The notes under the pieces were generated by a model that made no database searches, had not been told where the DNA came from, and saw nothing but the letters and a program-made list of their open reading frames with translations. The translations under genes and the position numbers were made by a program. Below are positions 15,478 through 24,415 of a stretch of DNA of 64,000 nt, in pieces; the first letter of the stretch is position 1, and every line of letters begins with the position of its first letter. The stretch lies in contig UCII01000031.1 of the NCBI GenBank assembly GCA_900472485.1, positions 46,292-110,291 on the forward strand, in the 5' to 3' direction. Origin of the DNA: Hyphomicrobiales bacterium (GTDB lineage: Bacteria > Pseudomonadota > Alphaproteobacteria > Rhizobiales > Rhizobiaceae).

Positions 15478-16560
15478 TTATGCTGCACAAACCAGCGTTT
15501 TGGCGGGCTTTGCGAAGACATGGCCCTCGAACAGCCTGCGTGCCGTGCGAAGAATCCCGGCGACGAGCTTCCCATCCCGCAACTGCAACTTCACGTCCAG
15601 ATGGCCGCTGGGATGTTCAATGGAAAGCACGACAGGCGGTGTTTGAACGCCGATAAGGCGGGATGCCACAGTGTTTTCGCTCACGCACGCCGTTGCAATC
15701 CCGACAGCGCCTGTCGTCGCCAGTGACGGATGGCATTCATTCGGCATGAAATACCGTACGTTCAATGCGCCGCCATATCTGGCGGGGGAGATGAGGACCG
15801 GTTTCGGAGTGACTTGACTGCGAACGTCGCCCATTCCCATTTTTTCGCCGGCAAGGATGCGAAGATCTTCCAGCCGTTCGATCAAGGAATGATTGCCGTT
15901 CAGTTCGGCAGCGCTCTCGTATCCGGTCACGCCAAGCGAGGCTGCCTCGATCAGGAGCATCGGCATCGCGCAATCGATACAGGTCACATCGATGCCGTCG
16001 ATCGTCTCTATCGATTTGCCGCTCGGAAAAAGCTGGCCCGTTCGCGCGCCTGCCGCATCCTTGAACGTGAGCGCGATCGGAGCGGCCTGGCCGGGTACGC
16101 CGTCAATTCTTGCGTCGCCGAGATAGGCAACCGCACCATTCGGTGTCGGAACCTCGGCTTCGATCATCTTGCGGGTATTGACGTTGAAGATCTTGACGAG
16201 GGTGGTGTCTCCCGCGACCGGAACGAGCCCCGCCTCAATCGCGAACGGGCCAACAGCCGCCAGCATGTTCCCGCAATTGGGTGAGGTATCGACGATCTGC
16301 CTGTCGACGCGAACCTGAGCGAACAGATAATCCACATCGGCGCCAGGCACCGTTCCCGGGCCGCAGATGGCAACTTTGCTGGTGACCGGATTTCCCCCTC
16401 CGATGCCATCGATCTGAAGCGGATGCCCCGAACCCATCACGGACAAAAGCACCTGATCGCGCTCGGCCGGGTTCTGCGGCAGGTCCGACGCCAGAAAGAA
16501 CGGGCCTTTCGAGGTGCCGCCCCGCATCAGCACGCACGGTATGGAGAGCAAATCATTCAT
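15478..16560 (-). CDS. PrpF-family isomerase, resembling 4-oxalomesaconate tautomerase (GalD)
   Basis: A 360-residue protein of the PrpF/diaminopimelate-epimerase fold. The opening CVLMRGGTSKGPFFL and the NCGNMLAAVGPFAIE motif with its conserved cysteine are typical, as is GGGNPVTSKVA. The family includes GalD, which tautomerises 4-oxalomesaconate in gallate and protocatechuate 4,5-cleavage routes, and PrpF, which isomerises methylaconitate. GalD is favoured because a LysR gene is divergent and neither a methylcitrate nor an AcnD gene is near. No other gal-type gene is present either, so the pathway remains open. It heads the leftward unit that includes the ABC importer. Confidence 0.8.
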   Translation of the reverse strand: MNDLLSIPCVLMRGGTSKGPFFLASDLPQNPAERDQVLLSVMGSGHPLQIDGIGGGNPVTSKVAICGPGTVPGADVDYLFAQVRVDRQIVDTSPNCGNMLAAVGPFAIEAGLVPVAGDTTLVKIFNVNTRKMIEAEVPTPNGAVAYLGDARIDGVPGQAAPIALTFKDAAGARTGQLFPSGKSIETIDGIDVTCIDCAMPMLLIEAASLGVTGYESAAELNGNHSLIERLEDLRILAGEKMGMGDVRSQVTPKPVLISPARYGGALNVRYFMPNECHPSLATTGAVGIATACVSENTVASRLIGVQTPPVVLSIEHPSGHLDVKLQLRDGKLVAGILRTARRLFEGHVFAKPAKTLVCAA

Positions 16561-16583
16561 GCGTTTTTCTCGCCGTATAATGT

Positions 16584-16636
16584 GATTGGCGTATCAATCC
16601 GCCTTGTTATTGCTATTATGGAATTAATGATTGATA
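16584..16636. promoter_or_regulatory. LysR-type operator candidate between the tautomerase and LysR genes
   Basis: GATTG-N6-CAATC (16584-16599) is a dyad of the kind LysR regulators bind. The half TATCAATC (16592-16599) recurs inverted as GATTGATA at 16629-16636. The 110-nt region between the divergent genes is AT-rich and holds both promoters. Confidence 0.55.
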
Positions 16637-16670
16637 TGTAAAATGCTAAAATCGAGGGCATTGATACAGA

Positions 16671-17570
16671 ATGAACATCAATTGCGAAATCCTTGACCTG
16701 AGAGCCTTTCTTGCCGTGGTCGAATTGCAGGGCTTTCATCGCGCGGCCGATCAGCTGAATATGTCGCAACCGGCGCTCAGCCGGCGCATCCAAAAGCTGG
16801 AGCAGGCGATCGGTGCGCCGCTGCTGGAAAGGACGACGCGCCATGTCGCGCCTACGGCTCTTGGAACCGAGCTCGTGCCCCTGGTGCAGCGTATGCTCGA
16901 AGAATTCGACGGTTCGCTGTTTTCGATGCGGGAACTAGGCGCTAAGCGCGGGGGCCTGGTGACGATCGCATGCCTGCCGACGGCCGCCTTTTATTTCCTG
17001 CCGTCCGTCATTCGCCAGTTCAACCAGGAATATCCGAATATCCGGCTTCGGATTCTCGATCTGACTGCGACTGACGCATTGCAGGCAGTGGCACGCGGCG
17101 AAGTCGAATTCGGAATCAACATCATGGGAAGTTCCGACAGCGATCTGATCTTCGAAAGGCTGGCCGAGGATCCGTTTGTCCTGGCAGCCAAGCGCGACCA
17201 TCCGCTAGCAGAAAAGAAAGAGGTCCGATGGCAGGATCTTGAACCCTATCCGCTGATCACGGTTCATCGCTCCAGCGCGAACAGGACCTTGCTCGACGCT
17301 GCTCTGGCCAGATCGAACATCAAGCTCAACTGGTTTTACGAAGTGACCCATCTTTCCACATCGCTCGGTCTTGTGGAGGCGGGGCTCGGGATTTCCGTGC
17401 TGCCGAAAATGGCGACCCCGCAGGGGGAACACCCTTTCCTGATCACGCGCCCGATCCGAAACCCCGAAATTTCGCGTACGATCGGCGTCGTCCGCCGTCG
17501 GGGTGGAACGCTGTCGCCTGCTGCCGAACATTTCATGCGCATGCTGATCGGCGCGTGGACGCAGAATTAA
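16671..17570 (+). CDS. LysR-family regulator
   Basis: A 299-residue regulator. The N-terminal winged helix reads LRAFLAVVELQGFHRAADQL then SQPALSRRIQKLEQAIG, and the effector domain starts near residue 90 (GGLVTIACLPTAAFYFLPSV). It is transcribed away from the PrpF/GalD-like gene and ABC importer, so it most likely controls them in response to the imported compound or its product. It ends convergently with the flavodoxin-like gene. Confidence 0.9.
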   Translation: MNINCEILDLRAFLAVVELQGFHRAADQLNMSQPALSRRIQKLEQAIGAPLLERTTRHVAPTALGTELVPLVQRMLEEFDGSLFSMRELGAKRGGLVTIACLPTAAFYFLPSVIRQFNQEYPNIRLRILDLTATDALQAVARGEVEFGINIMGSSDSDLIFERLAEDPFVLAAKRDHPLAEKKEVRWQDLEPYPLITVHRSSANRTLLDAALARSNIKLNWFYEVTHLSTSLGLVEAGLGISVLPKMATPQGEHPFLITRPIRNPEISRTIGVVRRRGGTLSPAAEHFMRMLIGAWTQN

Positions 17571-17682
17571 TCGCTGCCGGATTGTTCAAAACCAGGGACC
17601 ACCACGGGCCGGTCCCGCAGAAAACGGCCACCCTACCCACGGGATCGGGCAGCCGTTTACGCCTTAAGAACTGGCGTCGATA

Positions 17683-18261
17683 TCAGGCCGCCTGAGCCGA
17701 TGCGAGCTGCAGCGCTATCCGTGCAACGCGCTCGCCGTAGGTGCGGGCGGTTTCGAGATCGCCGACCGACATTTCGCTCGGGGCTGCATCGGCGTCGGAC
17801 TGCGCCATGGGCGCGATGTACGATCCCATCCTGTTGGCATCGTCGCGTTTCGACGCCTTCACGTTCGCCGGCTTCATACCCAGGCTGACCCAAAGGCCGC
17901 CATGCTGTCCCGCCAGAAGAACGAAATATTCGAGGGTATTGAGCTTGTCACCGTTCAAACTGGCGCTGTTGGTAAAGCCTCCGAAGACCTTGTCCTGCCA
18001 TTTGTTGGCAAACCAGGCCTTCGAGGACGTGTCGGCAAACCTCTTAAACTGCCAGCTCGGACCGCCCATATAGGTCGGCGATCCGAAGATGATGGCGTCG
18101 GCAGCATCCAATGCAGCCCACGCCTCGTCCGAAAGGTTGCCGTCGGCGTCAATGGCGTAAAGTGTGCCGCCTGCCCCCTCCGCGACGGCTTCCGCCATCC
18201 GCTGAGTGTGACCATAGCCGGAATGATAGACGACGGCTGTATTGGCTTTGCGATGTGACAT
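17683..18261 (-). CDS. Flavodoxin-like NAD(P)H-dependent oxidoreductase (WrbA-related)
   Basis: A 192-residue flavodoxin-fold protein. The phosphate-binding loop for FMN is YHSGYGHTQRMAEAVAEGA, the second flavin loop is IFGSPTYMGGPSWQFKRF, and the third is VLLAGQHGGLWVSLGM. Such enzymes reduce quinones by two electrons or act as flavin reductases. AAGGAGG lies upstream of the ATG. It is downstream of the DoxX-like gene on the same strand (184-nt gap), and the divergent TetR gene probably controls both. The pairing with DoxX suggests a redox or quinone stress response. Confidence 0.85.
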   Translation of the reverse strand: MSHRKANTAVVYHSGYGHTQRMAEAVAEGAGGTLYAIDADGNLSDEAWAALDAADAIIFGSPTYMGGPSWQFKRFADTSSKAWFANKWQDKVFGGFTNSASLNGDKLNTLEYFVLLAGQHGGLWVSLGMKPANVKASKRDDANRMGSYIAPMAQSDADAAPSEMSVGDLETARTYGERVARIALQLASAQAA

Positions 18262-18445
18262 GATGATCTGGCCTCCTTGGGGCCGTGGCTGTGCGCAGTC
18301 CGGAGACGATTTCGCTCCGTACGGTGCCTTCTTTCAGAAGAGGTTGATGGGGGGCGGATCATGCCCGAGGCCTGGCGATGGATAGTTTTAGTCCGCCAGT
18401 TATGCGGAGATTCTCAGGGTGATGAACTCATGTGATGCGAGATGC

Positions 18446-18808
18446 TCAAACATGGCCGCTGACACCGGCGAGCATCAGCAACAGCAGGAACAGCATGGGC
18501 GGCGTTAGCTCGCGATAGTTCCGGATCCGGACAACGGCAGCGATCGCTGCGAGCATGATGCAGGTGCCCAAAGCGACGCCGAGATATCTGCTGCCGGCTA
18601 TAACCAACAGCACGGCGGTTAGGAGTTCGAGCGCACCCGTGACCCAGCACCACCAGAATGGAAATCCAAGCTGCACGAAGCCCGCGCGGATTTTTGAATG
18701 GCCGCTCATATTGATCGTGGCCCCGACGAGAAACGCGGCTGCGGACAGCCAAACCAGGACGGTATTGAGCACCGTTGTGCCCATGAAAATTTGAACTGGA
18801 AGATCCAT
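18446..18808 (-). CDS. DoxX-like small membrane protein
   Basis: A 120-residue protein with four hydrophobic helices (VLVWLSAAAFLVGATINMSG, FWWCWVTGALELLTAVLLVI, YLGVALGTCIMLAAIAAVV and MLFLLLLMLAGVS), matching the DoxX/DoxD-like superfamily. These proteins often accompany thiol or quinone redox genes. The ATG at 18808 has GGAGAAGAG before it. It is divergent from a TetR gene with a palindrome between them. Confidence 0.7.
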   Translation of the reverse strand: MDLPVQIFMGTTVLNTVLVWLSAAAFLVGATINMSGHSKIRAGFVQLGFPFWWCWVTGALELLTAVLLVIAGSRYLGVALGTCIMLAAIAAVVRIRNYRELTPPMLFLLLLMLAGVSGHV

Positions 18809-18868
18809 CACTATTCTCTTCTCCAACGAGCCAAGCCGCGGCGAGCTCTTATAGCGTCATCATATATT

Positions 18869-18881
18869 CTAGCATTGCTAG
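18869..18881. promoter_or_regulatory. TetR operator candidate
   Basis: CTAGCATTGCTAG, a perfect 13-bp palindrome about 60 nt before the DoxX start and 53 nt before the TetR start. TetR dimers bind such dyads and often repress both directions. Confidence 0.6.
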
Positions 18882-18933
18882 TTTGTCAATCGATGTTCTT
18901 TTTGATAGCTTCAGCATCAGAGAAATCGTGCGA

Positions 18934-19530
18934 ATGAAGACGGGAGCCAAGGTGGGTATCAGCGAACGCAAAGCGCGAGAAAGGGAGGAGCGAGGCCGCA
19001 GGATCGTTGTCGCTGCGAGGACGATCGCCGAACGGGATGGCTGGGCTTCGGTCACGATCCGGCGTCTCGCCGACGAAATAGAATACAGCCAGCCGGTTCT
19101 CTATTCGCATTTCCAAAACCGCGATGAAATCGTCGGAGCAGTCGCGCTCGAAGGATTCGGCGAGCTGGCCGTGATACTCCGTGCCGCGATCCGGCCGTCG
19201 TCCACGCCCGGGGAGGCAGTGGAAAGTGTCGCGACCGCCTATCTCGATTTCGCCTTTGCCCGACCGGCGATGTACGAGGCGATGTTTATCCTTCCCACCG
19301 GTCTGCGCTTCGCCAGATCCGATACGCCACCGCAGCTCCGTGCGGGCTTCGGAGCGATGGCAACGGTGATCGCGCCCTTCGCTCAGGATGTGGATACCGC
19401 CACGGAAACGTTTTGGGCGGCGCTCCACGGATTGGCGGAGCTTGAGCGTCACGGAAGAATAAGGCCCGCGTTCCGGTCCCACCGGATCACACTCATCATG
19501 CAGATGGTGTCGGGCCAGCTCCAACGATAA
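18934..19530 (+). CDS. TetR-family regulator
   Basis: A 198-residue repressor. The helix-turn-helix is ASVTIRRLADEIEYSQPVLY then SHFQNRDEIVGAVA, at about residues 40-75, followed by a helical ligand domain with the WHG-type phrase FWAALHGLAELERHGR. The ATG at 18934 is preferred; an in-frame TTG at 18883 would add 17 residues and overlap the operator region. Divergence from the DoxX and flavodoxin-like genes makes them the expected targets. Confidence 0.85.
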   Translation: MKTGAKVGISERKAREREERGRRIVVAARTIAERDGWASVTIRRLADEIEYSQPVLYSHFQNRDEIVGAVALEGFGELAVILRAAIRPSSTPGEAVESVATAYLDFAFARPAMYEAMFILPTGLRFARSDTPPQLRAGFGAMATVIAPFAQDVDTATETFWAALHGLAELERHGRIRPAFRSHRITLIMQMVSGQLQR

Positions 19531-19696
19531 ATGTTGCGAATGATGGGAGGCCGCAGCAGGGGAGCAGGAGTTGTACGAAGGGCCTCAATCTTCGGAATTT
19601 GTTCACTGCCGATAGGGGCACGATTTACTGAAATTCCACGGCTTTGCCTGGGGCGTATCTATATCTAAATCGAAGATGGATAGCTGGTCATTCCTG

Positions 19697-21124
19697 CTAT
19701 CGCCGCGGTCGGATCAGCGCTGTTACGGCAATAACCGTGGCAATGACGCCGCCCGCCGCGCAGAGCCAAAAGGCGAGACGAACACCGCTCGCCAGATCGC
19801 CGGCAGATACCTTGCCTCCTGCGAAACCGGCATAGGCATTGGCAAAACCAACGAGGACAGCGAGGCCAACGGCGTTGCCGATGTTCATCGTGGTCGACGC
19901 CATTCCTGATGCAACGCCCTGTTCGCGATCGGGAACTCCGGAACTGGCGATGATCCACATTGCCGTCCACACCACACCCTGACCGATCCCCGAGACGAGC
20001 AGGCCCGGAACGATGGCTGCATAGCTGCTTTCGGGCCATGCCCCGGCCACCATGATAACAGTGCCCGCCGCCCCTACCAGCATTCCCGCAATCAATGCCG
20101 ATCGCGCCGAAAAGCGCGACGCATAACGCTCGCCGATTTGCGTGCCGGCAGCAATGGCAAGCGAGGGAACGAGGAAGGCAAGACCCGTCTCAGAGGCTGT
20201 GAAGTGATGGATATCCTGAAACAGCACGGTCAGAAAATACGGCAGGGCTCCAAACGTGCCCATGTAGAGAAAAGTGATGGCCATGCTCGTCACAAGCATG
20301 CGGTTGCCAAACAATCTCAGAGGCATCAATGGATCGCGACTTTGCGATTCGATGATCATGAACGCCAGCAGCAGAAGCGCCGATAGACCGAAGGCCCAGA
20401 GAATTGGTGCGGCATTCCAGCCGAACACCGGCCCCTGGACGAGCGCGAACACCAGCAGCGTGGCGCCTCCGGTAACCGTCAGCGCTCCCGACACGTCGAA
20501 GGAGCGGCCATGAGACACACGAGGATCTCGCGGGATGACGAAAAGAGCTGCAACGATTGCAATCAAGGCGAGGAAGACGTTGACGAAAAACACCGACGGC
20601 CACCCAAAAGCGCTTGTTAGAAAACCGCCGGCGAGCGATCCGATCGTAAGACCGCTGGCACCCGCCCCGCCCCAGACCGCCAGAGCCCGGTTGCGCGCTG
20701 CCCCCTCCGCAAACAGCCGGTTGACGAGCGAAAGCGTGGCGGGAAAGAGAAAAGCGCCGCCTATGCCTTGGACGGCTCGGGCTGCGATGATGACTGCGGG
20801 CTCCCAGGCCAATCCCCCCACCAGTGAGGATATCGCATAGAGCCCGAGCGCCGTGATGAACAACCGGCGTTGGCCGATAAGGTCTGCCGCGCGTCCGCCG
20901 AAGAGCAGAAAGCCGCCGCAGAAGACTGTATAGGCGCTGACGACCCATTGCAGTGTCTGACCGGAAAAGTTGAGACCCTCGCCGATTTTAGGCAAGGCGA
21001 CGAAGACGATGTTGATATCGAGCGAGATGATCAACTGTGCAAACGCGAGGAGCGCCAGCGCAGCCGCCCGGTTGAAATTCGCCGCGCCGGCTTCGACCGA
21101 TGATCTTTCTGCAATGTGGTCCAT
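19697..21124 (-). CDS. MFS drug exporter, 14-helix (DHA2) type
   Basis: A 475-residue inner-membrane transporter with about 14 hydrophobic helices. It shows the loop 2-3 motif (GGRAADLIGQRRLFI), the motif C antiporter pattern (GAGASGLTIGSLAGGFLTSA) and the early LDINIVFVALPKIGEGL phrase typical of proton-coupled multidrug exporters. The start at 21124 has GAGAGG upstream. A TetR gene is divergent, with two related dyads between them. Confidence 0.88.
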   Translation of the reverse strand: MDHIAERSSVEAGAANFNRAAALALLAFAQLIISLDINIVFVALPKIGEGLNFSGQTLQWVVSAYTVFCGGFLLFGGRAADLIGQRRLFITALGLYAISSLVGGLAWEPAVIIAARAVQGIGGAFLFPATLSLVNRLFAEGAARNRALAVWGGAGASGLTIGSLAGGFLTSAFGWPSVFFVNVFLALIAIVAALFVIPRDPRVSHGRSFDVSGALTVTGGATLLVFALVQGPVFGWNAAPILWAFGLSALLLLAFMIIESQSRDPLMPLRLFGNRMLVTSMAITFLYMGTFGALPYFLTVLFQDIHHFTASETGLAFLVPSLAIAAGTQIGERYASRFSARSALIAGMLVGAAGTVIMVAGAWPESSYAAIVPGLLVSGIGQGVVWTAMWIIASSGVPDREQGVASGMASTTMNIGNAVGLAVLVGFANAYAGFAGGKVSAGDLASGVRLAFWLCAAGGVIATVIAVTALIRPRR

Positions 21125-21142
21125 TATCCTCTCCGTCAATTC

Positions 21143-21158
21143 TTTGTCGATCGACAAA
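21143..21158. promoter_or_regulatory. TetR operator 1 (MFS side)
   Basis: TTTGTCGATCGACAAA, a perfect 16-bp palindrome 18 nt before the exporter start. It shares its outer TTTGT...ACAAA arms with the second site at 21195. Confidence 0.7.
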
Positions 21159-21194
21159 TAATGTGAAGCTTGCATAGCGGAGTCAAGGCTATTA

Positions 21195-21210
21195 TTTGTT
21201 GAATGACAAA
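21195..21210. promoter_or_regulatory. TetR operator 2 (regulator side)
   Basis: TTTGTTGAATGACAAA, the same length and arms as the first site but with an imperfect centre. It lies 14 nt before the TetR start codon, suggesting autorepression. Confidence 0.6.
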
Positions 21211-21224
21211 GATTGAGGTTAAGC

Positions 21225-21827
21225 ATGGCAGGAAGGCCGCGAGAATTTGATCGTGACGAGGCGCTGGCCAAAGCCCGCGACCTCTTCTGGGAGCGAGGCT
21301 ACGAAGGCGTCTCGATGGCCGACCTCGTCGATGCCATGGGCATAGCGTCGGCGCGCATCTACGCCGCTTTCGAATCGAAAGAGGCGCTGTTCCAGGAAGC
21401 GGTCATGCTGTACGCCTCCGGCGAGGGCGGTTTTGCCACCCGTGCTTTGGCTGAGGAACCGAATATTCTCGATGCCTTCGAGCGGCTTCTGCGAGATGCG
21501 GTTCTGCTTTATACGCGTCCCAATCACCCATACGGCTGCATGATCGTGATGGCGGCTACGAACTATACGGTCAATAACCAGGCCGTCCGCACGCGGCTCG
21601 GCAGATACCGGCGGGACCGCGCTGCGTCCCTACACGCGCGTCTCCAGGAGGCGTCGGAAACCGGCGAATTGAAACCTGATGCCGACCCTCGCGCACTGGC
21701 GGAATTCTACGCTGCTTTTCTTCACGGCTTATCGGTGCAGGCGGCCGACGGCGTGCCAAGAGACATCCTGCTGCCTACATTGTCTCAGGCGCTATTGCCG
21801 TTGAAGAGCGCGTTATCGAAAGGCTGA
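21225..21827 (+). CDS. TetR-family regulator
   Basis: A 200-residue protein opening MAGRPREFDRDEALAKARDL, characteristic of a TetR group common beside exporters and oxidoreductases. The helix-turn-helix follows as GVSMADLVDAMGIASARIYA and AFESKEALFQEAV. The ATG at 21225 is chosen; four extra residues would need a TTG start. Two operator-like dyads separate it from the divergent DHA2 exporter, which it most likely represses. Confidence 0.88.
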   Translation: MAGRPREFDRDEALAKARDLFWERGYEGVSMADLVDAMGIASARIYAAFESKEALFQEAVMLYASGEGGFATRALAEEPNILDAFERLLRDAVLLYTRPNHPYGCMIVMAATNYTVNNQAVRTRLGRYRRDRAASLHARLQEASETGELKPDADPRALAEFYAAFLHGLSVQAADGVPRDILLPTLSQALLPLKSALSKG

Positions 21828-21877
21828 CGATCTCAGAACTGATTTCAGCCGCATTGCACTTCTCGTTGGCGAGAGCT

Positions 21878-22858
21878 TCAATCCACAGCGAGTGAATTCG
21901 TCTCAGCTCCGCTGCCCTTGCGGAACTGGCTCGGTGGAGCACCGATAATACGCTTGAAGGCACGGCTGAACGATGCTTCGGCGTCGTAGCCCAATCTCTG
22001 TGCGACCACGGACACACGCATCCCGCCACGCAGCCATTGAAGAGCCTGATGCATGCGCACCCTCGCCACGTAGCGCGCCGGCGTTTCACCCACGACTTTC
22101 AGGAATCGCTCCGCAAAGCCTGAACGTGAGATGCCCATGAGGTTCGCCAGTGCCGCCAAGCTCCAGTCACGGTCTGGCTCGAGGTGAATTGCAGCCAGCA
22201 CCCGGCCGATCTCGGGGTTGCGCACCGCGGCGATCCAGCCGGTGGTATCGCCGCAGCCATGTTCGACCCAGGTCCTGATCAATGTTGCAGTGAGCACATC
22301 CGCAAGCCTTGCCAGTATGCCTCCCGCGCCGACCCGATCCATCTGCACTTCACGCGTCATGGCATCGAGCAAATGCGGAATGGCCGGCTCGTTCTTGGCC
22401 AGATCGCTGGTGAGCATGGTGTCCGGCATCAACCGCAGCAGCGGATGGAGATTGTCGATATTGAAGCGCATCGCCGCGGTCAAAGCCACCGTTCCCCCAC
22501 ACGCATCCTGGCATTGGAGATCAAAGACATCCCGGCAGACTTCCTTGCGGTCAAATTGCTCGAAAGGCACCGGTGGAATGCCTGGCTCGCTTGCAATCAT
22601 ATGCGCGTTGCCACGCGGCAGAAGCGCAGCATCGCCGGGACCCAACGGAAGCCAATCGCCTGACGGCGCCTGAAGCCAGGCGGAGCCGGACGAAATGAAA
22701 TGCAATCTCGCCGACGACTGCGGCGCAAAATAGGTCGCCCACGGCTCCGAGAGTCGACAGCGCCCATATTCAACACCATCAAGCCGCAGGCCCCTCAGCA
22801 TCTCGCTCAGAGCATCATGAGTCTCGCCAGCATTATCTTTGGACGAATAGTCAAGCAT
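21878..22858 (-). CDS. AraC-family regulator with cupin sensor
   Basis: A 326-residue regulator. The N-terminal cupin part (HFISSGSAWLQAPSGDWLPL then GPGDAALLPRGNAHMI) belongs to the AraC 'cupin_6' type. Two helix-turn-helix motifs lie at the C-terminus (WSLAALANLMGISRSGFAER and MRVSVVAQRLGYDAEASFSR). The start at 22858 is preferred over an upstream ATG because it leaves a 99-nt regulatory region shared with the divergent MFS gene. It probably controls that exporter. Confidence 0.85.
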   Translation of the reverse strand: MLDYSSKDNAGETHDALSEMLRGLRLDGVEYGRCRLSEPWATYFAPQSSARLHFISSGSAWLQAPSGDWLPLGPGDAALLPRGNAHMIASEPGIPPVPFEQFDRKEVCRDVFDLQCQDACGGTVALTAAMRFNIDNLHPLLRLMPDTMLTSDLAKNEPAIPHLLDAMTREVQMDRVGAGGILARLADVLTATLIRTWVEHGCGDTTGWIAAVRNPEIGRVLAAIHLEPDRDWSLAALANLMGISRSGFAERFLKVVGETPARYVARVRMHQALQWLRGGMRVSVVAQRLGYDAEASFSRAFKRIIGAPPSQFRKGSGAETNSLAVD

Positions 22859-22957
22859 CTCGGATTTCCTAGCATGGAAAGTACAGACTGTCGCCACTAC
22901 CTTTTGCTCGATGGCATCAACAGCACGCCAAGACATCTTAATATAGGACCGCCCGCC

Positions 22958-24181
22958 ATGGCAGACAGCGATTTCAAGCCCATTTCATCTCCTCACAATC
23001 AGCCGGCGGCGGAGGCATCCAGCAAACCCAGATGGGATGCCGTAGTCGCCCTGGCTCTCGGTGTCTTCGGTCTCGTTACGGCGGAATTTCTGCCGGCCAG
23101 CCTGCTCACCCCAATATCTTCCGATCTTGGTCTCTCTGCTGGAGAGACAGGCCAAACGGTGACTGTAACAGCTGTTGTCGCTGCATTTGCAGGCCCGGGT
23201 ATCGTCATAGCCACTCGAAGCTTCGACCGACGCCGTGTGCTCTTTAGCCTGACCGCTCTTCTGATTCTTTCCTGCGTTCTGGCGGCAACCGCCAACAATT
23301 TGATTTCGCTCCTCGCATCACGAGTTCTGCTTGGTGTCGGGCTCGGCGGTTTCTGGGCGATGGCGGGCGCGCTTGCAATGCGGCTGGTCCCGATTGAACA
23401 TCTTCCCCGGGCGATGGCGATGATCTTTACCGGCGTCTCCCTCGCCACCGTCACGGCAGCCCCGCTCGGCTCCTATGTAGGGTCGACCCTTGGATGGAGG
23501 GCTTCCTTTATCCTCGCGGGAGCTGTCGGCGTGCTTGCATTTATTGCCCAGGCTGTCACCGTGCCGTCGTTGCCACCGGCAGGTCACGCGGGTTTGTCAA
23601 CGCTCGGCGCCGTTCTGACGCGGCCTAAGATCCGGGTGGGTCTGATCACGACACTTCTGATCGTCGCAGGCCATTTTGCCGGCTTTACTTATATTCGCCC
23701 GTATCTGGAAGGTATCGCCCATCTTAAGGTGGAGATGGTATCGCTGGTGCTCCTCGCTTACGGCGTCAGTGGTTTCTTCGGTAATATTGTCGGTGGCATG
23801 ATCGCGGAGCGCAGCGCTGCTGTTGGCACCGTCTTCTCATCGAGCCTGATCGCCGTTGCCGCCGCTATCTTCGTAACCGTAGGCGCCTCCGAGCTCGCAG
23901 CGATTGTCGGAGTTGCTATTTGGGGTTTCGCCTTCGGCGCCTTCCCCGTTTCCATCCAGAGCTACATCACGCGTGCCGCTCCGGACGAAGCTGAAAGCGC
24001 AGGGGCATTGCTTCTGACCGCTTTCCAGGTCGCCATTTCGAGTGGAGCGGTCCTGGGCGGCGTGTTGATCGACCTGCAGGGACCGCTGGGCGTCATGTTG
24101 TTCCTCGGCGCCGCATGCCTTGCTGGAACGATCGTGATGGCAACACGCGGCGGCAAGCAGACCGCGCTCGCTCAAAGCTGA
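22958..24181 (+). CDS. MFS exporter, 12-helix (DHA1) type
   Basis: A 407-residue transporter with about 12 hydrophobic helices. The first reads VVALALGVFGLVTAEFLPAS, with TAEFLP typical of the AraJ/NepI/YdhP-like exporters. The motif RSFDRRRVLF stands between helices 2 and 3, and FTGVSLATVTAAPLGSYVGS contains the antiporter-type glycines and prolines. Its substrate is unknown; relatives export purine nucleosides, sugars or drugs. It is divergent from the cupin-AraC regulator. Confidence 0.86.
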   Translation: MADSDFKPISSPHNQPAAEASSKPRWDAVVALALGVFGLVTAEFLPASLLTPISSDLGLSAGETGQTVTVTAVVAAFAGPGIVIATRSFDRRRVLFSLTALLILSCVLAATANNLISLLASRVLLGVGLGGFWAMAGALAMRLVPIEHLPRAMAMIFTGVSLATVTAAPLGSYVGSTLGWRASFILAGAVGVLAFIAQAVTVPSLPPAGHAGLSTLGAVLTRPKIRVGLITTLLIVAGHFAGFTYIRPYLEGIAHLKVEMVSLVLLAYGVSGFFGNIVGGMIAERSAAVGTVFSSSLIAVAAAIFVTVGASELAAIVGVAIWGFAFGAFPVSIQSYITRAAPDEAESAGALLLTAFQVAISSGAVLGGVLIDLQGPLGVMLFLGAACLAGTIVMATRGGKQTALAQS

Positions 24182-24415
24182 CGGGCAAGGTCACTGCGTC
24201 TGCTCCGATAATCGAGGGTCGCTTTCGAGCTGCAGATACGGCAACGATCGGAAGCGGCCCCGCTTGCCATGGCGCGGAGCAATCGAAGCGCTCGTTCGCG
24301 CTGCAGCGATCGAGATAGCTCCAGTCTGGGTCAACGTCCTTTCGCCTGGCGGTATCGGCGCTCAGCCAGACAGACACCGGGCCATGCTCCCCCTTTATGG
24401 TTCGGCAATACGCCG

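Noticed and set aside
17595..17616. GGGACC...GGTCCC hairpin as a terminator
   Set aside because: The stem is only 6 bp with a 10-nt loop and no T-run on either strand.
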